A stretch of DNA of 64,000 nt from Carideicomes alvinocaridis (GTDB taxonomy: Bacteria > Pseudomonadota > Alphaproteobacteria > Rhodobacterales > Rhodobacteraceae). Position 1 is the stretch's first letter; every line of letters begins with the position of its first letter. Below are positions 35,485 through 44,100 of the stretch, piece after piece. The translations under genes and the position numbers were made by a program. The stretch is from contig SRJI02000003.1 in assembly GCA_005473895.2 (NCBI GenBank), positions 124,001-188,000 on the forward strand, written 5' to 3'. The notes below the pieces were generated by a model, which did not search any database, was not told the DNA's origin, and saw only the letters and a list, made by a program, of their open reading frames with translations.

Positions 35485-37266
35485 TCAACCGTCCTTTGTC
35501 CCGGTCCGTGCCTGCCCGGCGGTCTCACGGCTCGCCGCCCGAGCGGCCCCCGCGGTCACGGCCTTCCGCAGGTGAAGGTCCGCCTCGTGCTGGCTCAGGA
35601 AGATCTCCCCCGTCAGCTCTTCCAGGAAATGGCTGCGCTTCAGGCGGTCCATGACCGGGCCCTTCACCTCGCTCAGATGGAGGCGGATCCCTGCATCGCG
35701 AAGCCGCGCATTGATCGCCTCGAGCGATTCCAGGGCGGACAGATCGACCTCGTTGACCGCGGGAAACATCAGGACCACATCCGTCAGCTCCGGCTTGTCG
35801 GCGGCAAGTGCGGCAAGCTGGTCCTCGAGATAGCGCGCGTTCGGGAAGTAGAGGCTCTCGTCCACCCGCAGCGACAGAACGTGCGGCTGGGTCTCCACCT
35901 CGTGGCGCCGCACGTTGCGGAAATGCTCGGTGCCCGGCACGCGCCCGACGACCGCCATATGCGGGCGCGAGGTCTTGTAGAGATGCACGAGGATCGAGGT
36001 GACGACCCCCGCGGTCACCCCCGCCTCGACCCCGGCAAGCAGCGTCAGCAGGATGGTGACGGTCACGGCGGCGAAATCGGCGCGGCTGAAGGCCCAGGCC
36101 CGTTTCAGGATCGACAGGTCCACGAGGCTCAGCACGGCAACGATGATGGTAGCGGCGAGCGTGGCCTTTGGCAGGTAGTGGATCAGCGGCGTCAGAAAGA
36201 GCGCGGCCAGCGCGAGCCCGAGAGCGGTGAAAGCCCCGGCCGCCGGTGTCTCGGCGCCTGCGTCGTAGTTGACCACCGAGCGCGAGAAGCCACCCGTGAC
36301 AGGGAAGCCCCCGGTGAAGGCGGCGCCGAGATTGGCCGCGCCAAGGCCGATCAGCTCCTGGTCCGGGTCGATGCGCTGGCGCTTCTTGGCCGCCAGGGTC
36401 TGGGCGACCGAGATCGATTCCACGAAGCCGATGATCGAGATCAGCAGCGCAGGCACCGCGAGTTGCGAGATCAGTTCCGGCGACAGGGAGGGCATGGTCA
36501 GCGGCGGCAGGCTTTGCGGCACCTCTCCCACGATGGCGACCCCGCGCGCCGAGAGGTCGAAGCCCCACACGACCAGGGTGGTGGCGACGATGGCCAGAAC
36601 GGGACCGGTCTTGGCCCCGATATCGGCCATCCGCGGCCCCAGGCCAAGCCGCCGCAACAAAGGCTTGAGGCCGCCGCGCACCCAGAAGAGGAAGACGGTC
36701 GCCGAGACGCCGAGCGCGAGGGTGATCACGTTGACCTCGTCCAGATGCGCCCAGAGGCTTGCCAGGATCTCGACCAGGGTGTGACCCTCGGCCGCGATGC
36801 CGAGGATGTGGCGCAGCTGGCTTGCCGCGATGAGGATGCCCGACGCGGTGATGAACCCGGCGATCACCGGATGCGACAGGAAATTCGCCAGGAACCCCAG
36901 GCGGAACAGCCCCAGCGCCAGAAGGATCGCCCCCGACAGCATTGCCAGGGTCAGCGCCGCGGTCACGTAGCCGACCGTCCCGGTCGCGGCGACATTGCCC
37001 ACCGCTGCCGCTGTCATCAGCGACACCACCGCCACCGGCCCGACCGCCAGCGCGCGCGAGGTGCCGAAGATTGCGTAGAGGACGATCGGCGCGATGGAGG
37101 CGTAGATTCCCGCCTCCGGCGGCATTCCCGCCAGCAGCGCATAGGCCAGCGATTGCGGGATCAGCATGATCGTGACGATCATCGCCGCAACGACATCGCC
37201 GCTGAACGCCGCCTGGTCGTAGCGGCGCCCCCATTCGAGGATCGGAAGATAGCGCGACAGCGACAT
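35485..37266 (-). CDS. SulP family anion transporter with STAS domain
   Basis: 593-residue SulP/SLC26-type transporter. Residues 20 to about 425 form the membrane core with the family blocks MLIPQSLAYALLAGMPPEAG and GLGAANLGAAFTGGFPVTGG. A C-terminal STAS domain spans about 445-560 (RVDESLYFPNARYLEDQLA, LMFPAVNEVDLSALESLEA). Such proteins carry sulfate, bicarbonate or other anions; specificity is not readable. No cysteine-biosynthesis or carbonic anhydrase gene is adjacent to hint at the anion. Confidence 0.92.
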   Translation of the reverse strand: MSLSRYLPILEWGRRYDQAAFSGDVVAAMIVTIMLIPQSLAYALLAGMPPEAGIYASIAPIVLYAIFGTSRALAVGPVAVVSLMTAAAVGNVAATGTVGYVTAALTLAMLSGAILLALGLFRLGFLANFLSHPVIAGFITASGILIAASQLRHILGIAAEGHTLVEILASLWAHLDEVNVITLALGVSATVFLFWVRGGLKPLLRRLGLGPRMADIGAKTGPVLAIVATTLVVWGFDLSARGVAIVGEVPQSLPPLTMPSLSPELISQLAVPALLISIIGFVESISVAQTLAAKKRQRIDPDQELIGLGAANLGAAFTGGFPVTGGFSRSVVNYDAGAETPAAGAFTALGLALAALFLTPLIHYLPKATLAATIIVAVLSLVDLSILKRAWAFSRADFAAVTVTILLTLLAGVEAGVTAGVVTSILVHLYKTSRPHMAVVGRVPGTEHFRNVRRHEVETQPHVLSLRVDESLYFPNARYLEDQLAALAADKPELTDVVLMFPAVNEVDLSALESLEAINARLRDAGIRLHLSEVKGPVMDRLKRSHFLEELTGEIFLSQHEADLHLRKAVTAGAARAASRETAGQARTGTKDG

Positions 37267-37813
37267 GGTCCTGGGTCTCCGGCATGGTGTGGAAAGGCGG
37301 GCGATCTCGGGACCGCCCGCCTGGTATTCAGTCGAAGCGATTGACGGGCAACTTCAGGTAATGGAGGTCACCCTCCGCCGGCGGCAGCGCCCGCCCCGCA
37401 CCCGCATCGCTGAGGCGCCAATTCCGCCGCTCGGCGACAGCCAAGGTGTGAATGCGGTCTCCATCTCTCGCCTCCGTGCAGCGCCCCGTTTCGTTCGGGC
37501 TGATGTTGCCTCCCACCCAATATATGTCGAAAACTGAATATTCAAGTTATGGAATGTGATGCTCGGTGACGGCCTGCTCGAAGGCGACATCGCGAGAGCC
37601 TCCGAATTGATGAAGCTCTCGGCCTCGGAGGCAAGCGACCCCTTGCGCCTTCAGCACAATCCGCCACGCCGCCTCTAGCCCCGGGCGCCACATGCTGCAC
37701 CCCGCACGAATGGCCGCAATCGCGCACCCGGACGTCGAAGCGTCCCTGTCTTTCAAACCCGAGCAATTCGTGAAATCGTCGACCGACGAGGTCTCGGAGC
37801 GTGGGTTGCCGGA
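37267..37813. other. Long gap with no convincing gene; local AT-rich stretch
   Basis: 547 bases between SulP and a PH-like gene. The part at 37505-37560 is strikingly AT-rich for this genome and contains the near-palindrome AACT-GAATATTC-AAGTT at 37532-37548, an operator or promoter candidate. The remainder has only short frames on both strands without family resemblance; one at 37692-37817 is listed separately. It may hold gene remnants. Confidence 0.5.
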
Positions 37814-37817
37814 GTGA
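37692..37817 (+). CDS. Possible 41-residue open frame coupled to the next gene
   Basis: Reads MLHPARMAAIAHPDVEASL and onwards to a stop that overlaps the GTG of the next gene (GTGA). No family recognised and no strong ribosome binding site seen. It could be the 3' remnant of a larger lost gene or chance; the overlap is its only support. Confidence 0.25.
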   Translation: MLHPARMAAIAHPDVEASLSFKPEQFVKSSTDEVSERGLPE

Positions 37818-38464
37818 GAGTATCAGTATCGTCCCGGACAGGCGCCAACCCGGATGACGGCTGGAGCAGCTACCTCGAACCTGGCGAAGTCCTTCTCTGG
37901 AGCGGTCATCCGGAGCACGGCCGTCGCCTTCTCGAGTTCAGCGGGACCGAGAGAACATGGCAGTTCGGGATGCTGGTCGGCGCGATCCTGATGTGGCTCA
38001 CCTGGCCGCTGATCGACGAACACCAGTCGCCGAGCGCGAGCGATGCGCTCTGGATCTATGGCGCCGTCACGATCGCCTTTGCCCTCATTGCCTGCTACCT
38101 GGCGACGACGCGGGCCTACATCCTTGGCAATCTGCACTATGCGGTCACCAACGAACGGGCCATCGTCCGCCGAGGTGGTCGAAACCACATGTTTGCAGCG
38201 CGCGACTATCTGGTATCGTGCAAGCATTCAGATGACTTCCCCTATGAGGTTGTAGAGGGGCGTCCGTATTCTTCCGTGACAATCGGGGTCCTGCTGTCGG
38301 AAGAAGCAGTCCAGCCTTTCGGCTACGGGCTGACGCACCCGGGATGGGGTCCTCTCCGCGACCGTGGCGTTATCCCCGTTCTATTCGAACAGATCAAAGA
38401 CGCCGATGCGTTGCGAGCTGTCCTGCTCGAAGCGTCTGCAGGTGCCGGCGCACGGCGCCCGTGA
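37814..38464 (+). CDS. PH-domain-like (YdbT/bPH-type) membrane protein, unknown function
   Basis: 216 residues from a GTG start. After SYLEPGEVLLWSGHPEHG, typical of the short segment before bacterial PH-like membrane domains, come two hydrophobic segments (around residues 52-68 and 77-97) and then a soluble beta-rich part beginning YAVTNERAIVRRGGRN, also typical of this group. The C-terminal third is not conserved in my memory. Codon use is less GC-biased than in the flanks. No operon partner except the dubious short frame upstream. Confidence 0.6.
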   Translation: MRVSVSSRTGANPDDGWSSYLEPGEVLLWSGHPEHGRRLLEFSGTERTWQFGMLVGAILMWLTWPLIDEHQSPSASDALWIYGAVTIAFALIACYLATTRAYILGNLHYAVTNERAIVRRGGRNHMFAARDYLVSCKHSDDFPYEVVEGRPYSSVTIGVLLSEEAVQPFGYGLTHPGWGPLRDRGVIPVLFEQIKDADALRAVLLEASAGAGARRP

Positions 38465-38706
38465 CTGTCTGCTGCGATTGGGAGAGTGGTGGGCCGAAGA
38501 TTGCGGTTTTCCCTGAGCGCCGAGGGCTCTGTCCGCGCACGCGGTCGAGTAGGCCGGCGGTCCCGTGACTGGGCCCTCCGATCCGCGGATCACCGCTTCG
38601 CCCTATGCACGCTCCAGCCCGAAACATCTTCGCAAGGCGGCCAGCGCGCTGAAGTTTGGATAGGGCGTCATGGTCAATGACTCAGGGCGCGCGACCTAAA
38701 ATGCAA

Positions 38707-38728
38707 AAGGCGCCCCGCGGGGCGCCTT
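38707..38728 (-). terminator. Terminator of the tRNA-Pro gene
   Basis: AAGGCGCCCC-GC-GGGGCGCCTT forms a perfect 22-base palindrome just beyond the tRNA 3' end; on the minus strand it is followed by TTGCATTTT. A good factor-independent terminator. Confidence 0.8.
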
Positions 38729-38735
38729 GTTTACA

Positions 38736-38812
38736 TGGTCGGAGTGGCGAGATTCGAACTCACGACCCCTGCCTCCCGAAGACAGTGCTCTACCAGGCTG
38801 AGCTACACTCCG
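38736..38812 (-). tRNA. tRNA-Pro (anticodon CGG)
   Basis: A 77-base cloverleaf with encoded CCA. The acceptor stem CGGAGTG pairs with CACTCCG. The D arm is GCTCAGCCTGGTAGAGC, the anticodon stem CTGTC/GGCAG with loop TTCGGGA (anticodon CGG and G37, as expected for proline), and the T arm has TTCGAAT between GTGAG and CTCGC. A promoter lies just upstream and a terminator just downstream, so it is a single-gene unit. Confidence 0.96.
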
Positions 38813-38823
38813 ACACGGGCCGT

Positions 38824-38852
38824 CCTATAATCCGGTGCCAAGGATGCCGCAA
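38824..38852 (-). promoter_or_regulatory. Promoter of tRNA-Pro
   Basis: On the minus strand TTGCGG (38852-38847) and TATAGG (38829-38824) are separated by 17 bases, and the -10 element ends 11 bases before the mature tRNA 5' end. Good agreement with sigma-70-type spacing. Confidence 0.65.
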
Positions 38853-38919
38853 GGGGTCTTTCGCCCGCGACGCGCGATTCCCGGAACCGCTGCGCAGTGG
38901 GCGGCGTTGCCGGAGGGTC

Positions 38920-39825
38920 ATGGCGTACAAGTTCGACACGTCCCGCAAGCTCGAGGACAATATGCGCAAGGTGGCTCGGGACCAGATCGAGGCCGCCCTG
39001 CACTCCCTGTCTCATCCCGGGGACCACCCCGCCTCGGCGATCCATGACGCGCGCAAACGCCTCAAGAAGCTGCGGGGCCTGCTGCGGCTGGTCCGCCCCG
39101 GCCTCGGCGACACCTACGCGGAGGAGAACGCGGCGCTGCGCGAGACCGCGCATCTGCTCGCCCCGCTGCGCGATGCCGGCGTGCTGGTCAAGACCATCGA
39201 CAGCCTCTCCGACAGCGCCGAAGAGCACGAGGGCGCGGCCGAGATCCTCGGCGACCTGCGACGCTGGGCCGCCGCGCGGCGTGACGGCGAGATGGCCGAG
39301 CTGGAGCCGGAGCGGCGCCGCGCCGAGGCGGCGGACGCGCTCGAGGCGATGCGCGCGCGGGCCGCGACGTGGGAGATCGACGGCAAGCCCGGCAAGGTGA
39401 TGCGCGGCGGGCTCAAGAAGACGTACAAGCGGGCGCGCAAGGGCCACGACGCCGCCAAGGAGGGCGGGGGCAGCGCGGAGCTGCATGCCTGGCGCAAGCG
39501 GGTGAAATACCACCACTACCATTGCCGCCTCATCGCGCCAGCCTGGCCCGAAGCACTCAAGGCGCGGGCCGGGATGGCCAAGCACTTGGCCGCCACGCTG
39601 GGCGACGACCACGACCTCACGGTGCTGGCCCGGGTGCTGGAGGAGGAGGCGGAGGAGACCGGGCTCGACGCGGCGGGCCTGCGGCTGGTGCAGGGCTTGC
39701 TCCGTACCCGCAGCGGGTTGCTGCGGCAGGAGGCGCTGACCGTCGCGCCGCAGCTCTTCGTCGATTCGCCCAAGGGCCTGGCCAAGCGGCTCGCCCGTTA
39801 CTGGGCACTGGCCTCGCCGGCCTGA
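38920..39825 (+). CDS. CHAD domain-containing protein
   Basis: 301 residues, almost entirely a CHAD domain: two helical bundles rich in conserved His, Lys and Arg, with the block ASAIHDARKRLKKLRGLLRL near residue 40 and its repeat AELHAWRKRVKYHHYHCRL near residue 190, and GDDHDLTVL. CHAD domains bind inorganic polyphosphate. There is no CYTH (triphosphatase) domain fused here. A GGAGGG site precedes the ATG; the frame continues upstream through the antisense of the tRNA but that part is not coding. Its last 28 bases overlap the convergent DMT transporter gene. Confidence 0.85.
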   Translation: MAYKFDTSRKLEDNMRKVARDQIEAALHSLSHPGDHPASAIHDARKRLKKLRGLLRLVRPGLGDTYAEENAALRETAHLLAPLRDAGVLVKTIDSLSDSAEEHEGAAEILGDLRRWAAARRDGEMAELEPERRRAEAADALEAMRARAATWEIDGKPGKVMRGGLKKTYKRARKGHDAAKEGGGSAELHAWRKRVKYHHYHCRLIAPAWPEALKARAGMAKHLAATLGDDHDLTVLARVLEEEAEETGLDAAGLRLVQGLLRTRSGLLRQEALTVAPQLFVDSPKGLAKRLARYWALASPA

Positions 39826-40784
39826 CGGGGCCGGCGCCCGGCCCGCATCCGTCCGCGCCGCAGGAAGGGGCCGATCCGGATGGAGGCCGCGGTCATCCCG
39901 CGCGAACGGGTCCGCAGCACCGGCGTATTCTCGGACACGCCGCTGCTGCTTTCGCGGAAGACGATGTAGAGACCCGAGGCGATGATGATCCCGGCGCCCA
40001 GCATCGTCGCCCCGTCCACGCCCTCGTCGAAGAACAGGTAGCCGTAGAGCGCGGCCCAGAGGATTTGCGAATACTGCATCGGCGCCACGATCGCGGCCTC
40101 GCCATGACGGTACGCCAGGATCAGCAGGATCCCCGCCGCGAAGCCGAAGACCGAGATCAGTCCGAGCCCGCCCAGGTGCAGGAGCGGCATCGGCTCGTAG
40201 ACGAAGGCCAGCAGCCCGGCCATCAGCACGAAATTCGCCGCCATCGGATAGAGCATCAGCACGACGGTGCGTTCGTCCCGCCCGATCTTGCGCACGATGA
40301 TCGCCGCCAGGGCCCCGAAGACCGCCGCGCCCAGCGCCGCCAGGTGGCCCAGCGACAGCGCCGTGCTGCCCGGGCGCAGGACCACGATCACCCCGGCCAG
40401 GCCCACCAGGACCGCAAGCCCCCGGCGCATCCCCACCGACTCGCCCAGGATGGGGATGGCCAGCATGGTGATCAGCAGCGGCGAGGCAAAGAGGATGGCA
40501 TAGGTCTGTGCCAGCGGCAGCAGGGCGAAGGCGGAAAAGGCGCAGAACCCGGCCATCACCGCGCAAAGCGTGCGGGCCGCCGTCCACCACGGATGCACCG
40601 GCCGCAGGTTGGCCTCGGTCTGGTCCCGCATGAGCACGAAGGTCACGAGCGGAAACGACATGAGCGTCGAGAAAAAGATGATCTGGAAGGCGACGTAATG
40701 CGCCCCCAGGAATTTGACGATCACGTCATGGGTGGCGAAGAGGCCGAATGCCAGAAGCGCGTAGAGCGTGCCTTTGAGCTGCAT
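39798..40784 (-). CDS. DMT (EamA) family transporter
   Basis: 328-residue drug/metabolite transporter with ten membrane segments in two EamA repeats. Marks are GLFATHDVIVKFLG in helix 1, the repeat start LGHLAALGAAVFGALAAIIV and the end YLFFDEGVDGATMLGAGIII. The C-terminal tail is basic (about 35 residues, Arg-rich). The substrate is unknown. Convergent with the CHAD gene, with a 28-base overlap of coding ends. Confidence 0.88.
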   Translation of the reverse strand: MQLKGTLYALLAFGLFATHDVIVKFLGAHYVAFQIIFFSTLMSFPLVTFVLMRDQTEANLRPVHPWWTAARTLCAVMAGFCAFSAFALLPLAQTYAILFASPLLITMLAIPILGESVGMRRGLAVLVGLAGVIVVLRPGSTALSLGHLAALGAAVFGALAAIIVRKIGRDERTVVLMLYPMAANFVLMAGLLAFVYEPMPLLHLGGLGLISVFGFAAGILLILAYRHGEAAIVAPMQYSQILWAALYGYLFFDEGVDGATMLGAGIIIASGLYIVFRESSSGVSENTPVLRTRSRGMTAASIRIGPFLRRGRMRAGRRPRQAGEASAQ

Positions 40785-41012
40785 GTCGGGGCGTCCTTGC
40801 GGTCTTTCCCCCGAGTGTCAGCATGCGGGCCACCGGGCTGGCAAGGCAGGCGCGGGCGGTGGTCCGGGGGGGGCGGCACCTCTCGCGGCCCGATGCTTGC
40901 CGAACGGGCAGGTGCCCGCCATTCGACCGGCGGCCGCGCCGGGCCACACCGCCCCGCCACCAAAGGCACCGCCGGGGCGCCGTGCGCGCGCCCCTCCGAT
41001 TGGCCGCTCCCA

Positions 41013-41042
41013 CTGGACGCGCCCGGCCCCCCTGCCTATAAG
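41013..41042 (+). promoter_or_regulatory. Promoter of the ileS leader/ileS unit
   Basis: CTGGAC (41013-41018) and TATAAG (41037-41042) are 18 bases apart. Transcription should begin about seven bases after the -10 element, at 41048-41050, on or next to the ATG of the leader open frame. It sits in the 405-base gap (40785-41189) between the DMT gene and ileS, whose left part shows nothing else recognisable. Confidence 0.65.
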
Positions 41043-41049
41043 CGGCGGC

Positions 41050-41100
41050 ATGAGACGCCAGGACGCGATCATCATTCGAATTACATGCCCGGCGCTCTGA
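41050..41100 (+). CDS. Ile-rich leader peptide upstream of ileS (candidate attenuator)
   Basis: A 16-codon frame reads MRRQDAIIIRITCPAL. Four of sixteen codons are Ile, three in a row (ATC ATC ATT) and one after an Arg, directly upstream of the isoleucyl-tRNA synthetase gene. There is no good ribosome binding site, but the ATG coincides with the predicted transcription start, so it could be read as a leaderless message, as is known for the trp leader of Sinorhizobium. The last codons and stop lie in a strong hairpin (41088-41117). Ribosome stalling at Ile codons when charged tRNA-Ile is scarce would change that fold. I infer control of ileS by Ile-tRNA charging; no U-tract terminator is visible, so the mechanism may be translational or Rho-linked. 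Confidence 0.7.
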   Translation: MRRQDAIIIRITCPAL

Positions 41101-41117
41101 GAGAACGAGCTGCCGGG
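41088..41117 (+). promoter_or_regulatory. Hairpin overlapping the end of the ileS leader peptide
   Basis: CCCGGC-GCTC (41088-41097) pairs with GAGC-T-GCCGGG (41107-41117), ten base pairs with one bulged T and a nine-base loop that contains the leader stop codon. A ribosome stalled on the Ile codons would cover the left arm. GGCGC inside the left arm (41091-41095) is repeated at 41122-41126, and both copies can pair with GCGCC at 41138-41142, so mutually exclusive folds are possible before the ileS start. Confidence 0.6.
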
Positions 41118-41189
41118 ACAAGGCGCATGACCTCCGCGCGCCGCACCTCATCCGAACATCCGAAGACCCTGTGACGAAGGACGCCGCTC

Positions 41190-44100
41190 ATGTGCGCCGA
41201 CACTGTCGACACCCCCGATTACAAAGACACGCTGAACCTGCCGCGCACCGATTTCCCCATGCGGGCCGGCCTGCCCAAGCGCGAGCCCGAATGGCTGGCC
41301 CGCTGGGAAGAGATCGGCGTCTATGACCGCCTGCGCGAAAAGGCCGGAAAGGCGAGCCGCACGTCCTTTACCCTGCATGACGGCCCGCCCTACGCCAACG
41401 GCCACCTGCATATCGGCCACGCGCTGAACAAGACGATCAAGGACATGATCGTCCGCTCGCACCAGATGATGGGCCATGACAGCCGCTACATCCCCGGCTG
41501 GGATTGCCACGGCCTGCCCATCGAATGGAAGATCGAGGAACAGTACCGCGCCAAGGGCCGCAGCAAGGACGAGGTCGACGTCGTCGATTTCCGCCAGGAA
41601 TGCCGCCGCTTCGCCGAGGGCTGGGTGGATATCCAGCGCGAGGAGTTCAAGCGCCTGGGCGTCACCGGCAACTGGGCCGATCCCTACCTCACGATGGATT
41701 TCCACGCCGAGCGCGTGATCGCCGAGGAATTCATGAAGTTCCTCATGAACGGCACGCTCTACCAGGGCTCCAAGCCGGTGATGTGGTCCCCGGTGGAGGA
41801 AACCGCCCTGGCCGAGGCCGAGGTGGAATACCACGACAAGGAAAGCCCCACGATCTGGGTGAAATTCCGCGTCGCGGAGTTCACCGCGCCCGGGCAGATC
41901 CCCTCGGACGAGGAAGCGACCGACGAGAGCCGCGAGGCGGTGGCCGCCGCCGCCGCTCAGGTCGAGAAGGATCTCGAGGGCGCCTGGGTGGTGATCTGGA
42001 CCACCACGCCCTGGACCATCCCGTCGAACAAGGCCGTGGTCTACGGCGACGACATCGCCTACGGCCTCTACGAGGTGACCGGCACTCCGGGTGAGTGCTG
42101 GGCCAATGTGGGCGACCGGTTCATCCTGGCCGACGCGCTGGCCTCCGAGGTCATGGCCCGCGCTCGGCTGGAGGACGGCATGTGGCGCCGGGTCCGCGAC
42201 GTGCGGCCCTCGCAGCTGGAGGGCATGCGCCTGTCGCACCCGCTGGCCGGCGCCGAGGGGTCGCAGGGCGAATGGGACGACCTGCGCGATTTCCGCGCCG
42301 CCGATTTCGTCACCGACACCGAGGGCACCGGCTTTGTCCATTGTGCGCCGTCCCACGGGATGGAGGAATACGAACTCTATCGCGGGCTGGGCATGCTGGA
42401 GCAGGTGATCACCTACAACGTGATGGATGACGGCTCTTTCCGGCCGGACCTGCCCTTCTTCGGCGGCAAGCGGATCCTGCGCGCCAAGGCCAAGAACGGC
42501 GACTGGGAAGGCGACGCGAACAAGGCGGTGATCGACAAGCTGGTCGAGGTCGGCGGATTGCTGGCCCGCGGGCGGATCAAGCACTCCTACCCGCATTCCT
42601 GGCGGTCCAAGGCGCCGGTGATCTTCCGCAACACGCCGCAATGGTTCGCTGCCATCGACCGCGCGGTGGGCGACGGGCAGGACACCTATGGCAAGACCAT
42701 CCGCGAACGCGCGCTGACCTCCATCGACGAGCTGGTGAAGTGGACGCCCCGGACCGGGCGCAACCGGCTGCATTCGATGATCGAGGCGCGGCCCGACTGG
42801 GTGCTCTCGCGGCAGCGGGCCTGGGGCGTGCCGCTGACCTGTTTCACCAAGAAGGGCGCGCTGCCCACGGATCCCGACTTCCTGCTGCGCGACGACAAGG
42901 TCAATGCCCGCATCACCGAGGCCTTCGAGGCCGAGGGCGCGGATGCCTGGTACAAGGAGGGTGCCAAGGAACGCTTCCTCGGCGGCGATTACGACCCCGC
43001 GGAGTGGGAGCAGGTCTTTGACATCCTCGACGTCTGGTTCGATTCCGGCTCCACCCATGCCTTCGTGCTGCGCGACCGCGAAGACGGGACCGAGGACGGC
43101 ATCGCCGATGTCTACATGGAAGGCACCGACCAGCACCGCGGCTGGTTCCATTCGTCCATGCTGCAGGCCTGCGGCACGATCGGGCGCGCGCCTTACCGCA
43201 ACGTGGTGACCCATGGCTTCACGCTCGACGAGAAGGGCAACAAGATGTCCAAGTCGCTGGGCAACACCATCGTCCCCGAGGAGGTGGTGAAGCAGTACGG
43301 CGCCGACATCCTGCGGCTCTGGGTGGCGCAGACCGACTATACCGCCGACCAGCGCATCGGGCCCGAGATCCTCAAGGGCGTGGCCGACAGCTATCGCCGG
43401 CTGCGCAACACCATGCGCTTCATGCTGGGGGCGCTCGGCCACTTCTCCGAGCAGGACCGGATCGAGCCCTCGCAGATGCCGGAGCTGGAGCGCTGGGTGC
43501 TGCACCGGCTCGCCGAGCTCGACCAGGTGGTGCAGGAGGGCTATCGCGCCTTCGACTTCCAGCACGTGTTCCAGCAGATCTTCACCTTCTGCACGGTGGA
43601 CCTTTCGGCCTTCTACTTCGACGTCCGCAAGGATGCGCTCTATTGCGACGGGGACACCACCCGGCGCCGGGCGGCGCGCACGGTGATGGACCTGCTGTTC
43701 CACCGACTGACCACCTGGCTGGCGCCGATCCTCGTCTTCACGATGGAAGACGTCTGGCTGGACCGGTTCCCGGGCGACGCGTCCTCCGTCCACCTGCAGG
43801 ACATGCCGGTGACACCCGCCGACTGGCGCGACGCCGCGCTGGCCGAGAAGTGGGCCAATGTCCGCAGCGCCCGGCGCGTGGTGACCGCCGCGCTGGAGCT
43901 GCAGCGCGCCGACAAGGTGATCGGGGCCTCGCTGGAGGCCGCGCCGATCGTCCATGTCCGCGACGCCGCCATGCTGGAGGCGCTGAAGAGCGTCAGCTTC
44001 GACGATCTCTGCATCACCTCCGGTATCGCGCTGACCGACACGCCGATCCCGCCCGAGGCGTTCCGCCTGCCCGAGATCGAGGGTGTCGGAGTCGTCTTCG

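Noticed and set aside
38700-38740. Direct repeat of the tRNA-Pro 3' end marking an attachment site
   Set aside because: No second copy of the 3' end was found by eye in 34,000-38,700, and no integrase gene is present.
38656-38919. Upstream in-frame extension of the CHAD protein
   Set aside because: It is read through the antisense strand of the tRNA-Pro gene (GEIRTHDPCLPKTVLYQAEL-type peptide, a well-known artefact); a good ribosome site precedes ATG 38920.
40785-41189. T-box riboswitch upstream of ileS
   Set aside because: No T-box sequence or specifier stem; the Ile-rich short frame explains the region better.
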